From positions 37,275,810 to 37,339,809 of the forward strand of contig CM037593.1 of assembly GCA_021018995.1 (NCBI GenBank): DNA of 64,000 bases, written 5' to 3'. The notes beneath the pieces were generated by a model. That model was not told the origin of the DNA. It searched no databases and worked only from the letters and a program-made list of their open reading frames with translations. This document shows, in pieces, positions 54,761 through 64,000 of the stretch. Both the position numbers and the translations under genes were made by a program. The first letter of the stretch is position 1. The number at the start of each line of letters is the position of its first letter. Source of the DNA: Chloranthus sessilifolius. Lineage: Eukaryota > Streptophyta > Magnoliopsida > Chloranthales > Chloranthaceae.

Positions 54761-55985
54761 CCTATTAGAGAGAGAGAGAAGATATCTAAGGCCGTTCACA
54801 TCGTTAGCCCTCTTGAGTTTGAACGAGGCGCTAAGACAGAGGACATCATCTATGTCCTTGTCACAGTTGAAAAGTCCAAAGAATCAGGCGTTGTGATTCC
54901 AAAAGAGGTTGAACCATTAATGAATGAGTTTCGGGATGTCTTTCCTGAAGACCTTCCAAATGAATTACCACGTCTACAGGACATTCAACACGCCATTGCT
55001 TTGGTCCCTGGAGCAACCTTGCCCAACTTGCCCCACTATCATATGAATCCATCCGAGCACTCGAAGTTAAAAAGGCAAGTTGATGAACTTCTCCAAAAGG
55101 GGTTCATAAAGGAAAGCTTGAGTTCATGTGTCGTGCCAGCGTTGCTCACACCTAAGAAAGATGGAACTTGGAGGATGTGTGTGGATAGTCTCACGATTAA
55201 CAAGATCAAGGTCAAGTATCGGTTCCCGATACCAAGATTAGACGATATGTTAGACATGATAAATACCACAATTTTTTCGAAGATCGATTTGAAGAGTGGG
55301 TACCATCAAATCTGAGTTTGCCCTGGGGACGAATGGAAAACTGCTTTCAAAACCAAGGATGGTTTGGGTTCCCGATACCAAGATTGGACGATATGTTGGA
55401 CATGATGATAGGTGCCACAATTTTTTTGAAGATCGATTTAAAGAGTGGGTACCATCAAATCCGAGTTCGTCCCGAGAACGAATGGAAAACTGCCTTCAAA
55501 ACGAAGGATGGTTTGTACAAGTGGTTTGTCATGCCTTTTCAGCTTTCGAACGCCCCGAGTACTTTTATGTGTATCATGACGCAACTGTTACGGCCTTTCA
55601 TCAGCAAGTTCCTTGTGGTGTATTTTGACGACATCCTTATCTACATCCACAACAAGGACCAACACTTGGACCACCTAAGGCAAGTTTGTATGACTCTCAG
55701 AGGAGAAAAATTATACGCGAACCTGAAGAAATGTACATTCATGTCAAATAGCATTGTCTTCTAAGGGTTTGTCATGACTTCTCACGAAATGACTGCGGAC
55801 CCCGAAAAGGTCAAAGCTATTGTTGAATGGCCTGAATCTTAGAACATTCACGAAATCCGTAGCTTCCATGGCTTAGCCAAGTTTTACAGGCGGTTCATCC
55901 GTAACTTCAGTACGGTAGCTTCCCCTATCACCGATTGCATAAAAAAGGGAGAGTTTAAATGGACACTTGTGACCTGTTGCGGCAA
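54761..55985 (+). pseudogene. Chromovirus reverse transcriptase with internal duplication
   Basis: 'MNEFRDVFPEDLPNELPRLQ', 'QVDELLQKGFIKESLSSCVV', '[20 protein letters not shown]', then motif A '[13 protein letters not shown]' occurs twice because 55223-55368 is repeated at 55369-55517 (period 146 bp, about 12% different, with frame change). '[14 protein letters not shown]' and '[10 protein letters not shown]' (catalytic DD) follow, then 'FVMTSHEMTADPEKVKAIVE' and '[18 protein letters not shown]'. Stops near 55313, 55762 and 55840. Confidence 0.93.
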
Positions 55986-56400
55986 AGGCTTTCAAGGAGA
56001 TTAAGTCTCAAATGACGGAAGCTCCTATTTGCGTCTTCCTGACTTCTCTAAGGTCTTCGAGGTAGCATGTGATGCGACAGGAGTAGGTATTGGGGGAGTA
56101 TTGAGCCAATAGGGTCATACGATAGCCTATTTCAATGAAAAGTTGAATGAGGCCAGGCAAAAATACTCTACCTACAATAAAGAGTTCTATGCGATAGTAC
56201 AATCTCTTAAATATTGGAAACATTCTTTACTACCACATGAATTCGTCTTGTTCTCAGATCACGAAGCCCTTCAATTTTATAGTTCCCAAAAGAAGTTGAA
56301 CCCACGACATGCGAAATGAGTTGAACTTCAAGGGTTCACCTTTGTGCTGAAACATAGGGATGGTGTACAAAATCGAGTTGCTGACGCGCTTAGAATGGAG
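55986..56400 (+). pseudogene. Chromovirus RNase H
   Basis: '[18 protein letters not shown]' (first D), 'FNEKLNEARQKYSTYNKEFY' (E), 'FVLFSDHEALQFYSSQKKLN' (D), then 'FVLKHRDGVQNRVADALR'. Stops near 56110 and 56318. Confidence 0.9.
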
Positions 56401-57535
56401 TGGCTACGTTGCACTCATTAAGCGTAGAGGTAACCGAATTCGATCGCCTAGTGGAGGATTATCCCACATGTCCGGATTTTGGTAAAGAGTATACCTTACG
56501 AGCGGACAATATGTCAGATAAAGTATACCCTACAAGAGGGGTACTTATTTCTAAAACACCGATTGTGTATTCCCCGCACATCTTTACGAGACTTTCTCAT
56601 GTGGGAATTACACGCCAGAGGGGATGCTGGCCATTTTGGTAGCAATAAAATGGTCGCTCTAGTTGAAGACAGATTCTATTGGCCCAATCTCACCCAAGAT
56701 GTTACCAAAATTATCAGCCAGTGTCGTGTTTATCAGTTGGCAAAGCAAAAGAGGCAAAACACTGGATTGTATACACCTTTACCATTGCCACAGGGTCCAC
56801 ACACCCCGTGGAAACACTTATCAATGGACTTCGTGTTAGGCCTCCACCCTCCAAAAGCACGACTCAGTGTTCGTTGTTGTGGACCGTTTTTCAAAGATGG
56901 CCCACTTCATCGCATGTTTGAAGACCTCCAATGCAAGTCACATTGCTACTCTTTTCTTTAACGAGGTCGTTCGTTTACATGGTTTGCCTAAGACGATAGT
57001 GTCTCACCGCGACGTTAAATTTTTCAGTTATTTTTGGAAGACACTGTGGTACAAAATAGGGACCCGGCTACATTTCTCACTTGCATATCATCCTCAAACT
57101 AATGGGCAAACAGAGGTTGTCAATAGGAGTCTAGGTAATTCGTTACAGTGTCTAGTAGGTGAGCACATTAGGAGTTCGGATTCCATCTTACATGTCCATG
57201 AGTTTGCATATAATAATTCGGTTAACAGAACCACGGGCATGAGTCCGTTCCAAATTGTGCATGGGCATAAACCTAGGACACTTGTAGATCTCATTCCAAT
57301 GTCCATTCATCATAGGTCATCAGAGTCAGCACCCACATTGCAAATCGCATTCTTGAGTTGCATGTTGAGATTAAGAAAAGAATTAAATTAAAAAATGAAA
57401 ACTACAAATTCTCTGCAGATTCTCACAGACAGTTCAAAGAATTCCAAGACGGTGATTTTGTGATGGTTCAGAATAGACCTGAGTGATTCCCACAAGGGGT
57501 TCCAAAGAAGTTACAAGGTCGTGGTGTTGGACCCT
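56401..57535 (+). pseudogene. Chromovirus integrase
   Basis: Zinc part 'ELHARGDAGHFGSNKMVALV' to 'ISQCRVYQLAKQKRQN', with the second cysteine replaced by Tyr. The core is 'HLSMDFVLGL' (D), a frame change near 56870, 'KTIVSHRDVKFFSYFWKTLW' (second D, usual SDRD now SHRD) and 'YHPQTNGQTEVVNRSLGNSL' (E). The tail 'NRTTGMSPFQIVHGHKPRTL' and 'MSIHHRSSESAPTLQI' then breaks. Confidence 0.92.
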
Positions 57536-57543
57536 ATCAAATC

Positions 57544-58101
57544 TTGAAGCGTGTCGATTCTAATACTTTCATCTTAGATCTTCCGCCGAAATTGGGGATT
57601 AGCACGACTTTCAACGTGGAGGACCTTGTTCCATTCCATAGCCCTTCAACCATCCCTACCAACCCCTTTGAGCCTTCTACATATGATAAACCAATAATTC
57701 CTCTATCCCCACCTACTTGGCAAACTCGTGAGATCATCGAAGATGTGTTGGAAGATCAGATTGTGTCCACCAACCAAGGGGAACTTCAGAAGTATTTGGT
57801 CAAGTGGAAGAACAAGAGCGATTCAGAGAACACTTGGATTACACAGGAAGAATTTCAACAGCATGATCCAGATCATTTGGACCTCTACCACAACCAGCAT
57901 TCATCGGGGATGAATCCTTCTAACCCGGGGAGAGTTGATGGGGACATCCAATTCAAGCAACCCCCCATAACATATCGGAGGCGAAAGAAGAACATCAGAG
58001 TGATCAGAAAAAAGAAAAATCAAAAATTTATTGCAAAAAATTCTCTGATCAGAGGATTGTCAACTTTCAATCTCGTCACTTTTATGTCTGGCCTATTTTG
58101 A
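57544..58101 (+). pseudogene. Integrase C-terminus with chromodomain
   Basis: 'RVDSNTFILDLPPKLGIST' and 'FNVEDLVPFHSP' end the integrase. 'REIIEDVLEDQIVSTNQGEL' with 'QKYLVKWKNKSDSENTWITQ' and 'EEFQQHDPDHLDLYHNQH' is a chromodomain (YLVKWK...ENTWI), which in chromoviruses directs insertion to certain chromatin. This piece is open for 185 codons, to 58101. Partial copies lie at 58431-58690 (minus), 59500-59900 (plus) and 62010-62300 (minus). Confidence 0.92.
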
Positions 58102-58430
58102 AGTGTCAAACAAAGTCAGATTAATGCGAAATTGGTTACATTTGAAAGCTTATCAAAGTAGCTTTCTAACGAGCCAAAAACCATGCAATTCTGACAAGTA
58201 TTGAGGAAGTTATGATCTATTTTCAGCTGCACAGAAAGTGACGAATTTCAAGACTCATAATTGAATTAGGATTAGTCTCTTTTATTATTTCTTTTATTAG
58301 AAATAGGATTAGTTTCCTTATTGTTTTAGTATTTTATTTTATTGTTTTAGAAGATTTAGAATACTTCTTTTATTTGAACTAGGAATTAGAGCTACACTAG
58401 GATTTCTAGTTTCATGCATTGGTTAATCTA

Positions 58431-59170
58431 ATTTTCGTTTAGCTGTTGTCCATTCCCTTGGTTGGTGGAAATAATGATCTTCTAGCCCATCTTCGATGAT
58501 ATAACGAGTTTGCCAAGTAGGTGAGGGTAGGAGAATTGTTAGTTCATTAGATGTAGAAGGCTCAAAGAGGTTGGCAGGGATGGTTGAAGGGCTATGGAAT
58601 GGAACAAGGTCCTCCACGTTGAAAGTCGTGTTAATCCCCAAATCCGGTGAAAGATTTAAGATGTAAGCATTAGAACCAGCACACTTCAAAATCAGATAGG
58701 GTCCAGCACCGCGAGCTTGTAACTTCTTTGCAAAATCTATTCCGAACTATCACAAAATCACCCTCTTGAAATTCTTTGAACCGTCTATAAGAATCTACAG
58801 AAAACTCGCATTAATTTTTTTCTCAATCTCAGCATGTAACTCATGAATGCAATATGCAAAAGTGCATACAGCCTCTGATGACCTTTGATGAATGGACATT
58901 AGGAGAAAATTTGTGTGTTCTAATATTCGGGTTACCCTTCCACTGGATGAGGTATACCTAATGTTTCTCAGATTGCGTTCTCCTTGTAGTCTAAGTGTTG
59001 TCAATTTCGGATTTACCTTTCCACTTAAGAAGATACTCTCGATATGCTTGATATGTCTTTACCTTGGCAACAAAATATGGATCTCCCAAAACTTTTCCAT
59101 CTAACCTCTTCACATATTGTTCAGGCAGATATTTGGAAATCAATGAGTAGATAGGATTGGGCTCAGGTGG
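58431..59170 (-). pseudogene. Inverted chromovirus fragment (integrase end, gag tail)
   Basis: Reading leftward: 'RLDGKVLGDPYFVAKVKTYQ' with 'YREYLLKWKGKS', then 'NVHSSK'/'LMSIHQRSSEAVCTFAYCIH' (integrase end), 'SNAYILNLSPDLGINTTFNV' and 'TWQTRYIIEDGLEDH'. Many stops and shifts. At 58430 it joins the truncated plus-strand LTR. It shares layout with 62010-62990, so both derive from the same rearranged master copy. Confidence 0.8.
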
Positions 59171-59234
59171 ATGGGCATCAAGGTGCGTGCATCTACAAAC
59201 TCTATAGGCTCAAGTGTAAGTGACACTACTGACA

Positions 59235-59450
59235 TGACTCGATTAACACGTGTGTACTCGCTTCAACCAAAACGAAAGACTCTTGAATACTAGATTCAAT
59301 TGACCCTAATGGTTCGTGTACCCAGTTTGTTGGGCTCATGCGTACTCGATTCAATTGACCATAATGGCTCTTGTGTACCCAGTTTGATGGACTCACACAT
59401 ACTCGATTCAAGGGGCACCAACAAGTCATGTGTACCCCAACTCTACAGAT
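59235..59450. repeat. TACCCAGTTTGxTGGACTCA minisatellite, copy 1
   Basis: Units of about 55-60 bp (ACTCGATTCAATTGACCxTAATGG and TTCGTGTACCCAGTTTGTTG), about three full and some partial. The matching array is at 63000-63160. Confidence 0.8.
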
Positions 59451-59499
59451 ACCAATGACTCACAGGCAAGTGACTCAATTGGTTCACGTGTGGGTGACT

Positions 59500-59945
59500 C
59501 AACATCACTACTCCCACCTACTTGGCAAACTCAAGAGATCATCGAAGATGGGCTAGAAGATCAGATTGTGTCCATCAACCAAGGGGCACTTCAGAAGTAT
59601 TTGGTCAAATGGAAGAACAAAAGTGATTCAAAAAACACTTGGATTATACATTTGGTCAAGTGTAAGAACAAAAGTGATTCAAAAAACACTTAGATTACAC
59701 AGGAAGAATTTCAGCAGCTTGATCTAGATCTTTTGGACCTCTTCCACAACCAGCATTCATCGGGGATGAATCCTTTTAACCCAGGGAGAGTTGATGGGGA
59801 CATTCGATTCAAGCAACCGCCCATAACATATCAGAGGTAAAAGAAGAACATCAGAGTGATCAGAAAAAAAGAAAATCCAAAATTTATTGCAAAAAATTCT
59901 CTAATCAGAGGGTCAACTTTCAATCCCGTCACTTTTATGTTTGGC
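59500..59945 (+). pseudogene. Chromodomain fragment, plus strand (second copy)
   Basis: 'TWQTQEIIEDGLEDQIVSIN' and 'LQKYLVKWKNKSDSKNTWII', then a duplicated 50-bp piece repeats 'LVKCKNKSDSKNT' before 'TQEEFQQLDLDLLDLFHNQH'. The same C-terminal tail as 57544-58101 follows. Confidence 0.85.
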
Positions 59946-60087
59946 CTATTTTGAAGTGTCAAACAAAGTCAGATTGAGGCGAAATTGGTCACATTTGAAA
60001 GCTTATCGAAGTAGCTTTCCAACGAGCCAAAAACCGTGCAATTCCGACAAATATTGAGGAAGTTATGATCAATTTTTGAGAGCTGCA

Positions 60088-60587
60088 CAGAAAGTGACGA
60101 ATTTCAAGACTCTTAATTGAATTAGGGTTAGTCTCTTTTATTATTTCTTTTATTAGAAATAGGATTAGTTTCCTTATTGTTTTAGGACTTTATTTTATTG
60201 TTTTAGAAGATTTAAGATATTTCTTTTATTTGAACTAGGAACTAGAGTTACACTAGGATTTCTAATTTTATGCATTGGTCATTCTAAACTTTCGTAAGGG
60301 TGTGATTCTCTCAAACGGAGAACAATTCTTCGATTCCCAGAAAGTGACGAATTTCAAGACTCTTAATTGAATTAGGGTTAGTCTCTTTTATTATTTCTTT
60401 TATTAGAAATAGGATTAGTTTCCTTATTGTTTTAGGACTTTATTTTATTGTTTTAGAAGATTTAAGATATTTCTTTTATTTGAACTAGGAACTAGAGTTA
60501 CACTAGGATTTCTAATTTTATGCATTGGTCATTCTAAACTTTCGTAAGGGTGTGATTCTCTCAAACGGAGAACAATTCTTCGATTCC
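60088..60587 (+). repeat. Perfect 250-bp tandem duplication
   Basis: CAGAAAGTGACGAATTTCAA at 60088 and 60338. I could find no difference between the two 250-bp copies. Confidence 0.9.
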
Positions 60588-60790
60588 CACTTGCAGTTTG
60601 GTGCGAGGTCAACTCTTCTTCAATTTCTATCTTCTTTAGCAATTCTTCGATTCCCACTTGCAGTTTGGTGCGAGGTCAACTCTTCTTCAATTTCTATCTT
60701 CTTTAGCAATTCTTCGATTCCCACTTGCAGTTTGGTGCGAGGCCAACTCTTCTTCAATTTCTATCTTCTTTAGATCTACGGTTTGCATAA
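60588..60790 (+). repeat. 67-bp unit, three copies
   Basis: CTTGCAGTTTGGTGCGAGG at 60590, 60657 and 60724, near-identical (one GTC/GCC change). It includes CAATTCTTCGATTCCCA, which also closes the 250-bp unit, so the two duplications are linked. The inverted LTR at 61370-61440 has one unit only. Confidence 0.9.
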
Positions 60791-61150
60791 GTAGCGTAAC
60801 CCTAGTTATTTTATATATTTCATAAAATCCAAAATCAACCTATTTGTTCATCATAAATCATTATTAACTATTTAATTTTATTCGGTAACGAGAGAACCCG
60901 CTTGCGAGTTTGTTTGACGTCCTAAAACTATCGGAGATCTAGTCATTCATAAGAACCCTGGTCTTCTAGATCTGGAATAGGGAGCGTACACGAAAGTAAT
61001 GCTATTTTGGGCTGGAGTTAAAACATCTAATTGGATTTCTAGAATTTTCCTTGGGAATTTGTTATGAGAAATTATTATTTTTTAATTGATTAAGTTAATT
61101 TTAATCCTAGCCACAGCCCTAGCATTGTATTTAGTAAGTTCCCGCATCAA

Positions 61151-62000
61151 GTGTACATTCCCTATCACGGATCTAGAAGACTAGGGTTATTACGAACAGC
61201 TAGATCTCCGATAGTTTAGGGCGTCGAACAAACTTGCAAGCGGGTTCTCTCGATACCGAACAAAATTAAAACGCTAATAATGATTTATGATGAACAAATA
61301 AGTTAATTTTAGATTTTATGAAATAAATAAAATAACTAGGGTTACACTACTTACGCAAACCGTAGATCTAAAGAAGATAAAGATGGAAGAACAGTTGGCC
61401 TCGCACCAAATCGCAAGCGAGAATCGAAGAATCGCTCTCCGTTTGAGAAAATCACACCCTCACACGAAAGTTTAGAACTCTCAATTTTGCATAAGCAATT
61501 TTCATTAACCAAAAAGTAATAATAAAGTTGTTTATAAGCCTTTAAATAGGCTAACCAATGTATAAAACTAGAAATCCTAGTATAACTCTAATTCCTAGTT
61601 CAAATAAAAAGAAATATCCTCATTCTTCTAAAACAATAAAATAAAGTCCTAAAACATTAAGGAAACTAATCATATTTTTCTAATAAAAGAAACAAATCAT
61701 ATTTTCTAAAATAAAATATTAAAAGAGACTAATCCTAATTCAATTAGGATTCATGAAATTCGTCACTTTCTATGCAGCTTCCGAAAATTGACCATAACTT
61801 CTTCAATACTTGTCGGAATTGCACGTTTTTTGGCTCATTGGAAAGTTACTTCAATAAGCTTTCAAATATAACTAATTTCGCATCAATCTGACTTTGTTTG
61901 ACACTTCAAAATAGTCCAAACATAAAAGTGACAGGATTGAAAGTTAAAGACCTTAATAAATTTTGAATTTTCTTCTTTCTGATCAAACGGGTCTTTAACG
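61151..62000 (-). repeat. Chromovirus LTR, minus orientation
   Basis: GTGTACATTCCCTATCACGG at 61151 is the inverted counterpart of the plus-strand LTR ending near 60991 (...GGGAGCGTACAC). The pairing continues through the GATCTCCGATAGTTT, GATACCGAACAAAATTAAAA and CCGTAGATCTAAAGAAG words to about 62000, about 850 bp. It differs by several indels from the facing copy and lacks its duplications. Confidence 0.85.
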
Positions 62001-62990
62001 GGCCTTTTTTAAAAACTCATTCGCGGGTCCACTTTCTCTTTAGAAGCATGCATTCCCGATGAATACTGGTTGTGATAGAGCTCCAAGAGATCCAGATCAA
62101 TCTGCTGAAACTCTTGCGTAATCCACGTATTCTCTGAATCACTTTTCTTCCACTTGACCAAATACTTCTAAAGTCCTCCTTGATTGGTGGACACAATCTA
62201 ATCTTCCAGCACATCTTCGATGATCTCACGAGTTTGCCAAGTAGGTAGGGGTAGTTATGTGGGTAGGGTAATTATTGGTTCATCAGATGTAGAAGGCTCA
62301 AAGGAGTTGACAGGGATGGTTGAAGGGCTATGGAATGGAACAAGGTCCTCCATGTTGAAAGTCGTGCTAATCCCCAAATCCGGTGAAAGATCTAAGATGT
62401 AAGCATTAGAACAGACACGCTTCAAAATCTGATAGGGTCCATCACCGCGAGCTTATAACTTCTTTGCAACTCCTTACGGGAATCGCTCGGGTCTATTCCG
62501 AACCATCACAAAATTACCATTTGAAATTCTTTGAACCGTCTATGAGAATCTACAGAAAACTTGTATTTTTTATTGTTCGCATTAATTTTTTCTTAATCTC
62601 AACATGTAACTCATGAATGTAATATGTAAAAGTGGATGCAGACTCTGATGACCTTTGATGAATGGACATTGAGAGAAAATCTATATATGTTCTAGTATTC
62701 GACTTACCCTTCCACTGGATGAGGTATGCCTGATGTTTCTCAGATTGCATTCTCCTTGCAGTCCAAGTATTGTCAATTTTCGATTTACCTTTTCACTTAA
62801 GAAGATACTCTGGATATGCTTGATATGTCTTTACTTTGGTAACAAAATATGGATCTCTCAAAAGTTTTCCATCTAACCTCTTCCCATATTGTTCAAGCAG
62901 GTATTTGAAAATCAATAATGAGCAGATAGGATTGGGCTCAGGTGGATGGGCATCAAGGAATGGGTGTACGTGCATCTACACTCGACTCGA
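62001..62990 (-). pseudogene. Inverted chromovirus fragment (chromodomain, integrase end, gag tail)
   Basis: Reading leftward from 62990: 'HPPEPNPICSLLIFKYLLEQ', 'YGKRLDGKLLRDPYFVTKVK' with 'TYQAYPEYLLK', 'SEKHQAYLIQWKGKSNTRT', 'LSMSIHQRSSESASTFTYYI' (integrase end), 'SNAYILDLSPDLGISTTFNM', 'TWQTREIIEDVLED' and 'KYLVKWKKSDSENTWIT' with 'FQQIDLDLLELYHNQYSSGM'. It lacks protease, RT, RNase H and the integrase core. It goes straight into the LTR at 62000. Confidence 0.82.
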
Positions 62991-62999
62991 CTAACTCGT

Positions 63000-63160
63000 G
63001 TGTACTTGCTTCAACCAAAACCAAAGACTCTAGGGTACTCGATTCAATGGACCCTAATGGTTCTTGTGTACCCAGTTTGTTGGGCTCACATGTACTTTTC
63101 AATTAACCCTAATGGTTCTTGTGTAGCCAATTCGATGGACTCACGTGTAGGTTACTCAAC
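63000..63160. repeat. TACCCAGTTTGTTGGGCTCA minisatellite, copy 2
   Basis: The same repeat family as 59235-59450: TACTCGATTCAATGGACCCTAATGG and TTCTTGTGTACCCAGTTTG, about two and a half units. Confidence 0.75.
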
Positions 63161-63169
63161 ATCACTACT

Positions 63170-63690
63170 CACAAGGGAAATAAAAGTCCCTTTAACACAA
63201 ACTAGACTTTCTTCAGCTTCTTCTATCTCCTCTTCACTCAGCACGATACTAGGGTCGTACACTTCCACTTCCACTTCCCTATCCTCCGACTCCTTAGGAC
63301 TCACTCTTTTAGTCAATATATTTGGAGTGGGAAATTTTGTGGGGCATTGGTATGCAAAGTGTCCGAACCCTTAGCACTTAAGGCAATCAGGACACCTATC
63401 TGTCTTGGTTTTTAAATTTCTTAGAAGGTGACGGCGTGTTAAAGAGACATACTTTTCTATAAGTTTCACTGTCATGTCCTCCCATGTGGAGATGTGTTTA
63501 TTCCGAAGAGATTCAATACGACGTTCTACGCGAGTCCAAAAAATTTTGGCATTATCCTCCAACTTTGTTTTTACTAGCCTAATTTTGTACTCATTTGGTA
63601 CACCATACTAATCAAAATATTCCTCTACACTAGACTACCATTCCACGAAGGTTTTGGGGTTTAACCATCCCTCAAAACTTACTAAATGCA
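63170..63690 (-). pseudogene. Chromovirus gag with zinc knuckle
   Basis: Leftward: 'NPKTFVEW', 'SSVEEYFD', 'YKIRLVKTKLEDNAKIFWTR', 'STWEDMTVKLIEKYVSLTRR', then 'CPDCLKC*GFGHFAYQCP', a CCHC knuckle with one stop inside, and an acidic stretch 'SPKESEDREVEVEVYDP', 'LSEEEIEEAEESLVC'. The protease start that should follow is missing. Confidence 0.88.
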
Positions 63691-64000
63691 CTGCTAGGGC
63701 TGAGATTATGATTAAAATTAAATTAATCAATTAAAAAATAACAATTTCTCATAACAAATTTTCATGGAAAATTCTAGAAATCCAATTAGATGTTTTAATT
63801 CCGGCCCAAAATAGTGTTACTTTCGTGTAAGTTTCCTATCGCGGATCTAGAAGACTAGGGTTCTTATGAACGGCTAGATCTCCGATAGTTTTAGAGCGTC
63901 GAACGAACTCGCAAGCGGGTTCTCTCGATACCGAACAAAATTAAAAGACTAATAATGATTTATGATGAACAAATAAATTGATTTTGGATTTTATGAAATA
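63691..64000 (-). repeat. Chromovirus 5' LTR and leader, minus orientation, cut by window end
   Basis: Matches the facing LTR words (CGGATCTAGAAGACTAGGGTT, GATACCGAACAAAATTAAAA, ATTTATGATGAACAAATAAA). It belongs to the element whose gag is 63170-63690 and continues beyond 64000. Confidence 0.8.

Larger units (their letters stand above)
54381..58430 (+). mobile_element. Chromovirus (Ty3/Gypsy with chromodomain) pol and LTR start
   Basis: Protease, RT, RNase H, integrase and chromodomain in order on the plus strand, followed by LTR sequence (about 58080-58430) that matches 59940-60300 in the same orientation and 61570-61960 inverted. It is truncated at 58430, where it joins a minus-strand copy of its own chromodomain region. 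Gag, at 53514-54340, is on the other strand. Confidence 0.88.
59946..61150 (+). repeat. Chromovirus LTR, plus orientation, with recent internal duplications
   Basis: Starts after the chromodomain tail (TTTGGCCTATTTTGAAGTGTC) and runs to about CCCGCATCA at 61149. A 250-bp segment (60088-60337) is repeated directly and apparently identically at 60338-60587. A 67-bp unit follows three times (60590-60790). The exact LTR start is not certain. The 60992-61150 segment is also found reversed at 63690-63830, which supports its being part of this LTR or its leader. Confidence 0.8.

Noticed and set aside
60088-62000. Inverted repeat as the TIRs of a large DNA transposon
   Set aside because: Each arm follows a chromodomain in its own orientation and matches LTR copies elsewhere in the window, so these are facing LTRs.

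Overview
This is nuclear DNA from a flowering plant with a repeat-rich genome. The evidence is plant-type Copia and Gypsy LTR retrotransposons, L1-type LINEs, a tRNA-derived SINE, Mutator-like MITEs and one spliced plant-type eIF4A gene. No base-level feature names the species. Nearly all the DNA is decayed mobile elements; eIF4A is the only gene here that still looks functional.

Layout. (1) 1-3.1 kb: a minus-strand plant-mobile-domain pseudogene and debris of a Mutator-like family whose interior is packed with TCGATATCGA-type palindromes. (2) 3350-10368: a minus-strand Copia element with two LTRs, primer site, polypurine tract and near-matching 5-bp flanks. (3) 10.4-13.0 kb: an RNase H-like fragment, a 1.26-kb Mutator-like element with about 78-bp inverted ends, a fold-back MITE and a LINE scrap. 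(4) 13043-35925: a three-level nest. The outer Gypsy G2 (LTRs 13043-14474 and 34515-35925, TSD TTAAG) contains Copia element C3 (27853-32019, TSD ACATC). The LTR of C3 was then hit by the younger Gypsy G1 (15413-27532). G1 is bracketed by a 386-bp direct repeat instead of a normal 5-bp duplication. (5) 36.1-39.4 kb: a LINE scrap and a minus-strand L1-type LINE. (6) 39.8-44.2 kb: a plus-strand Copia body carrying a small MITE. (7) 44.8-47.3 kb: a cluster of fold-back MITEs, one with a perfect 9-bp TSD, around an RNase H-like pseudogene. (8) 47959-52620: eIF4A on the minus strand. Its last three coding exons are intact and one intron holds a SINE and a tandem repeat, but the short first coding exon is not in the window. 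(9) 53.5-64 kb: rearranged chromovirus (chromodomain Gypsy) pieces in alternating orientation, including two LTRs facing each other.

How the parts relate. G1 (gag-pol, decayed) and G2 (gag only, no pol) have related LTR motifs and related 3' noncoding regions, which suggests an autonomous/non-autonomous pair. The eIF4A coding exons are free of insertions, while its largest intron and both flanks are full of repeats. The upstream chromovirus rearrangements lie where exon 1 and the promoter should be.
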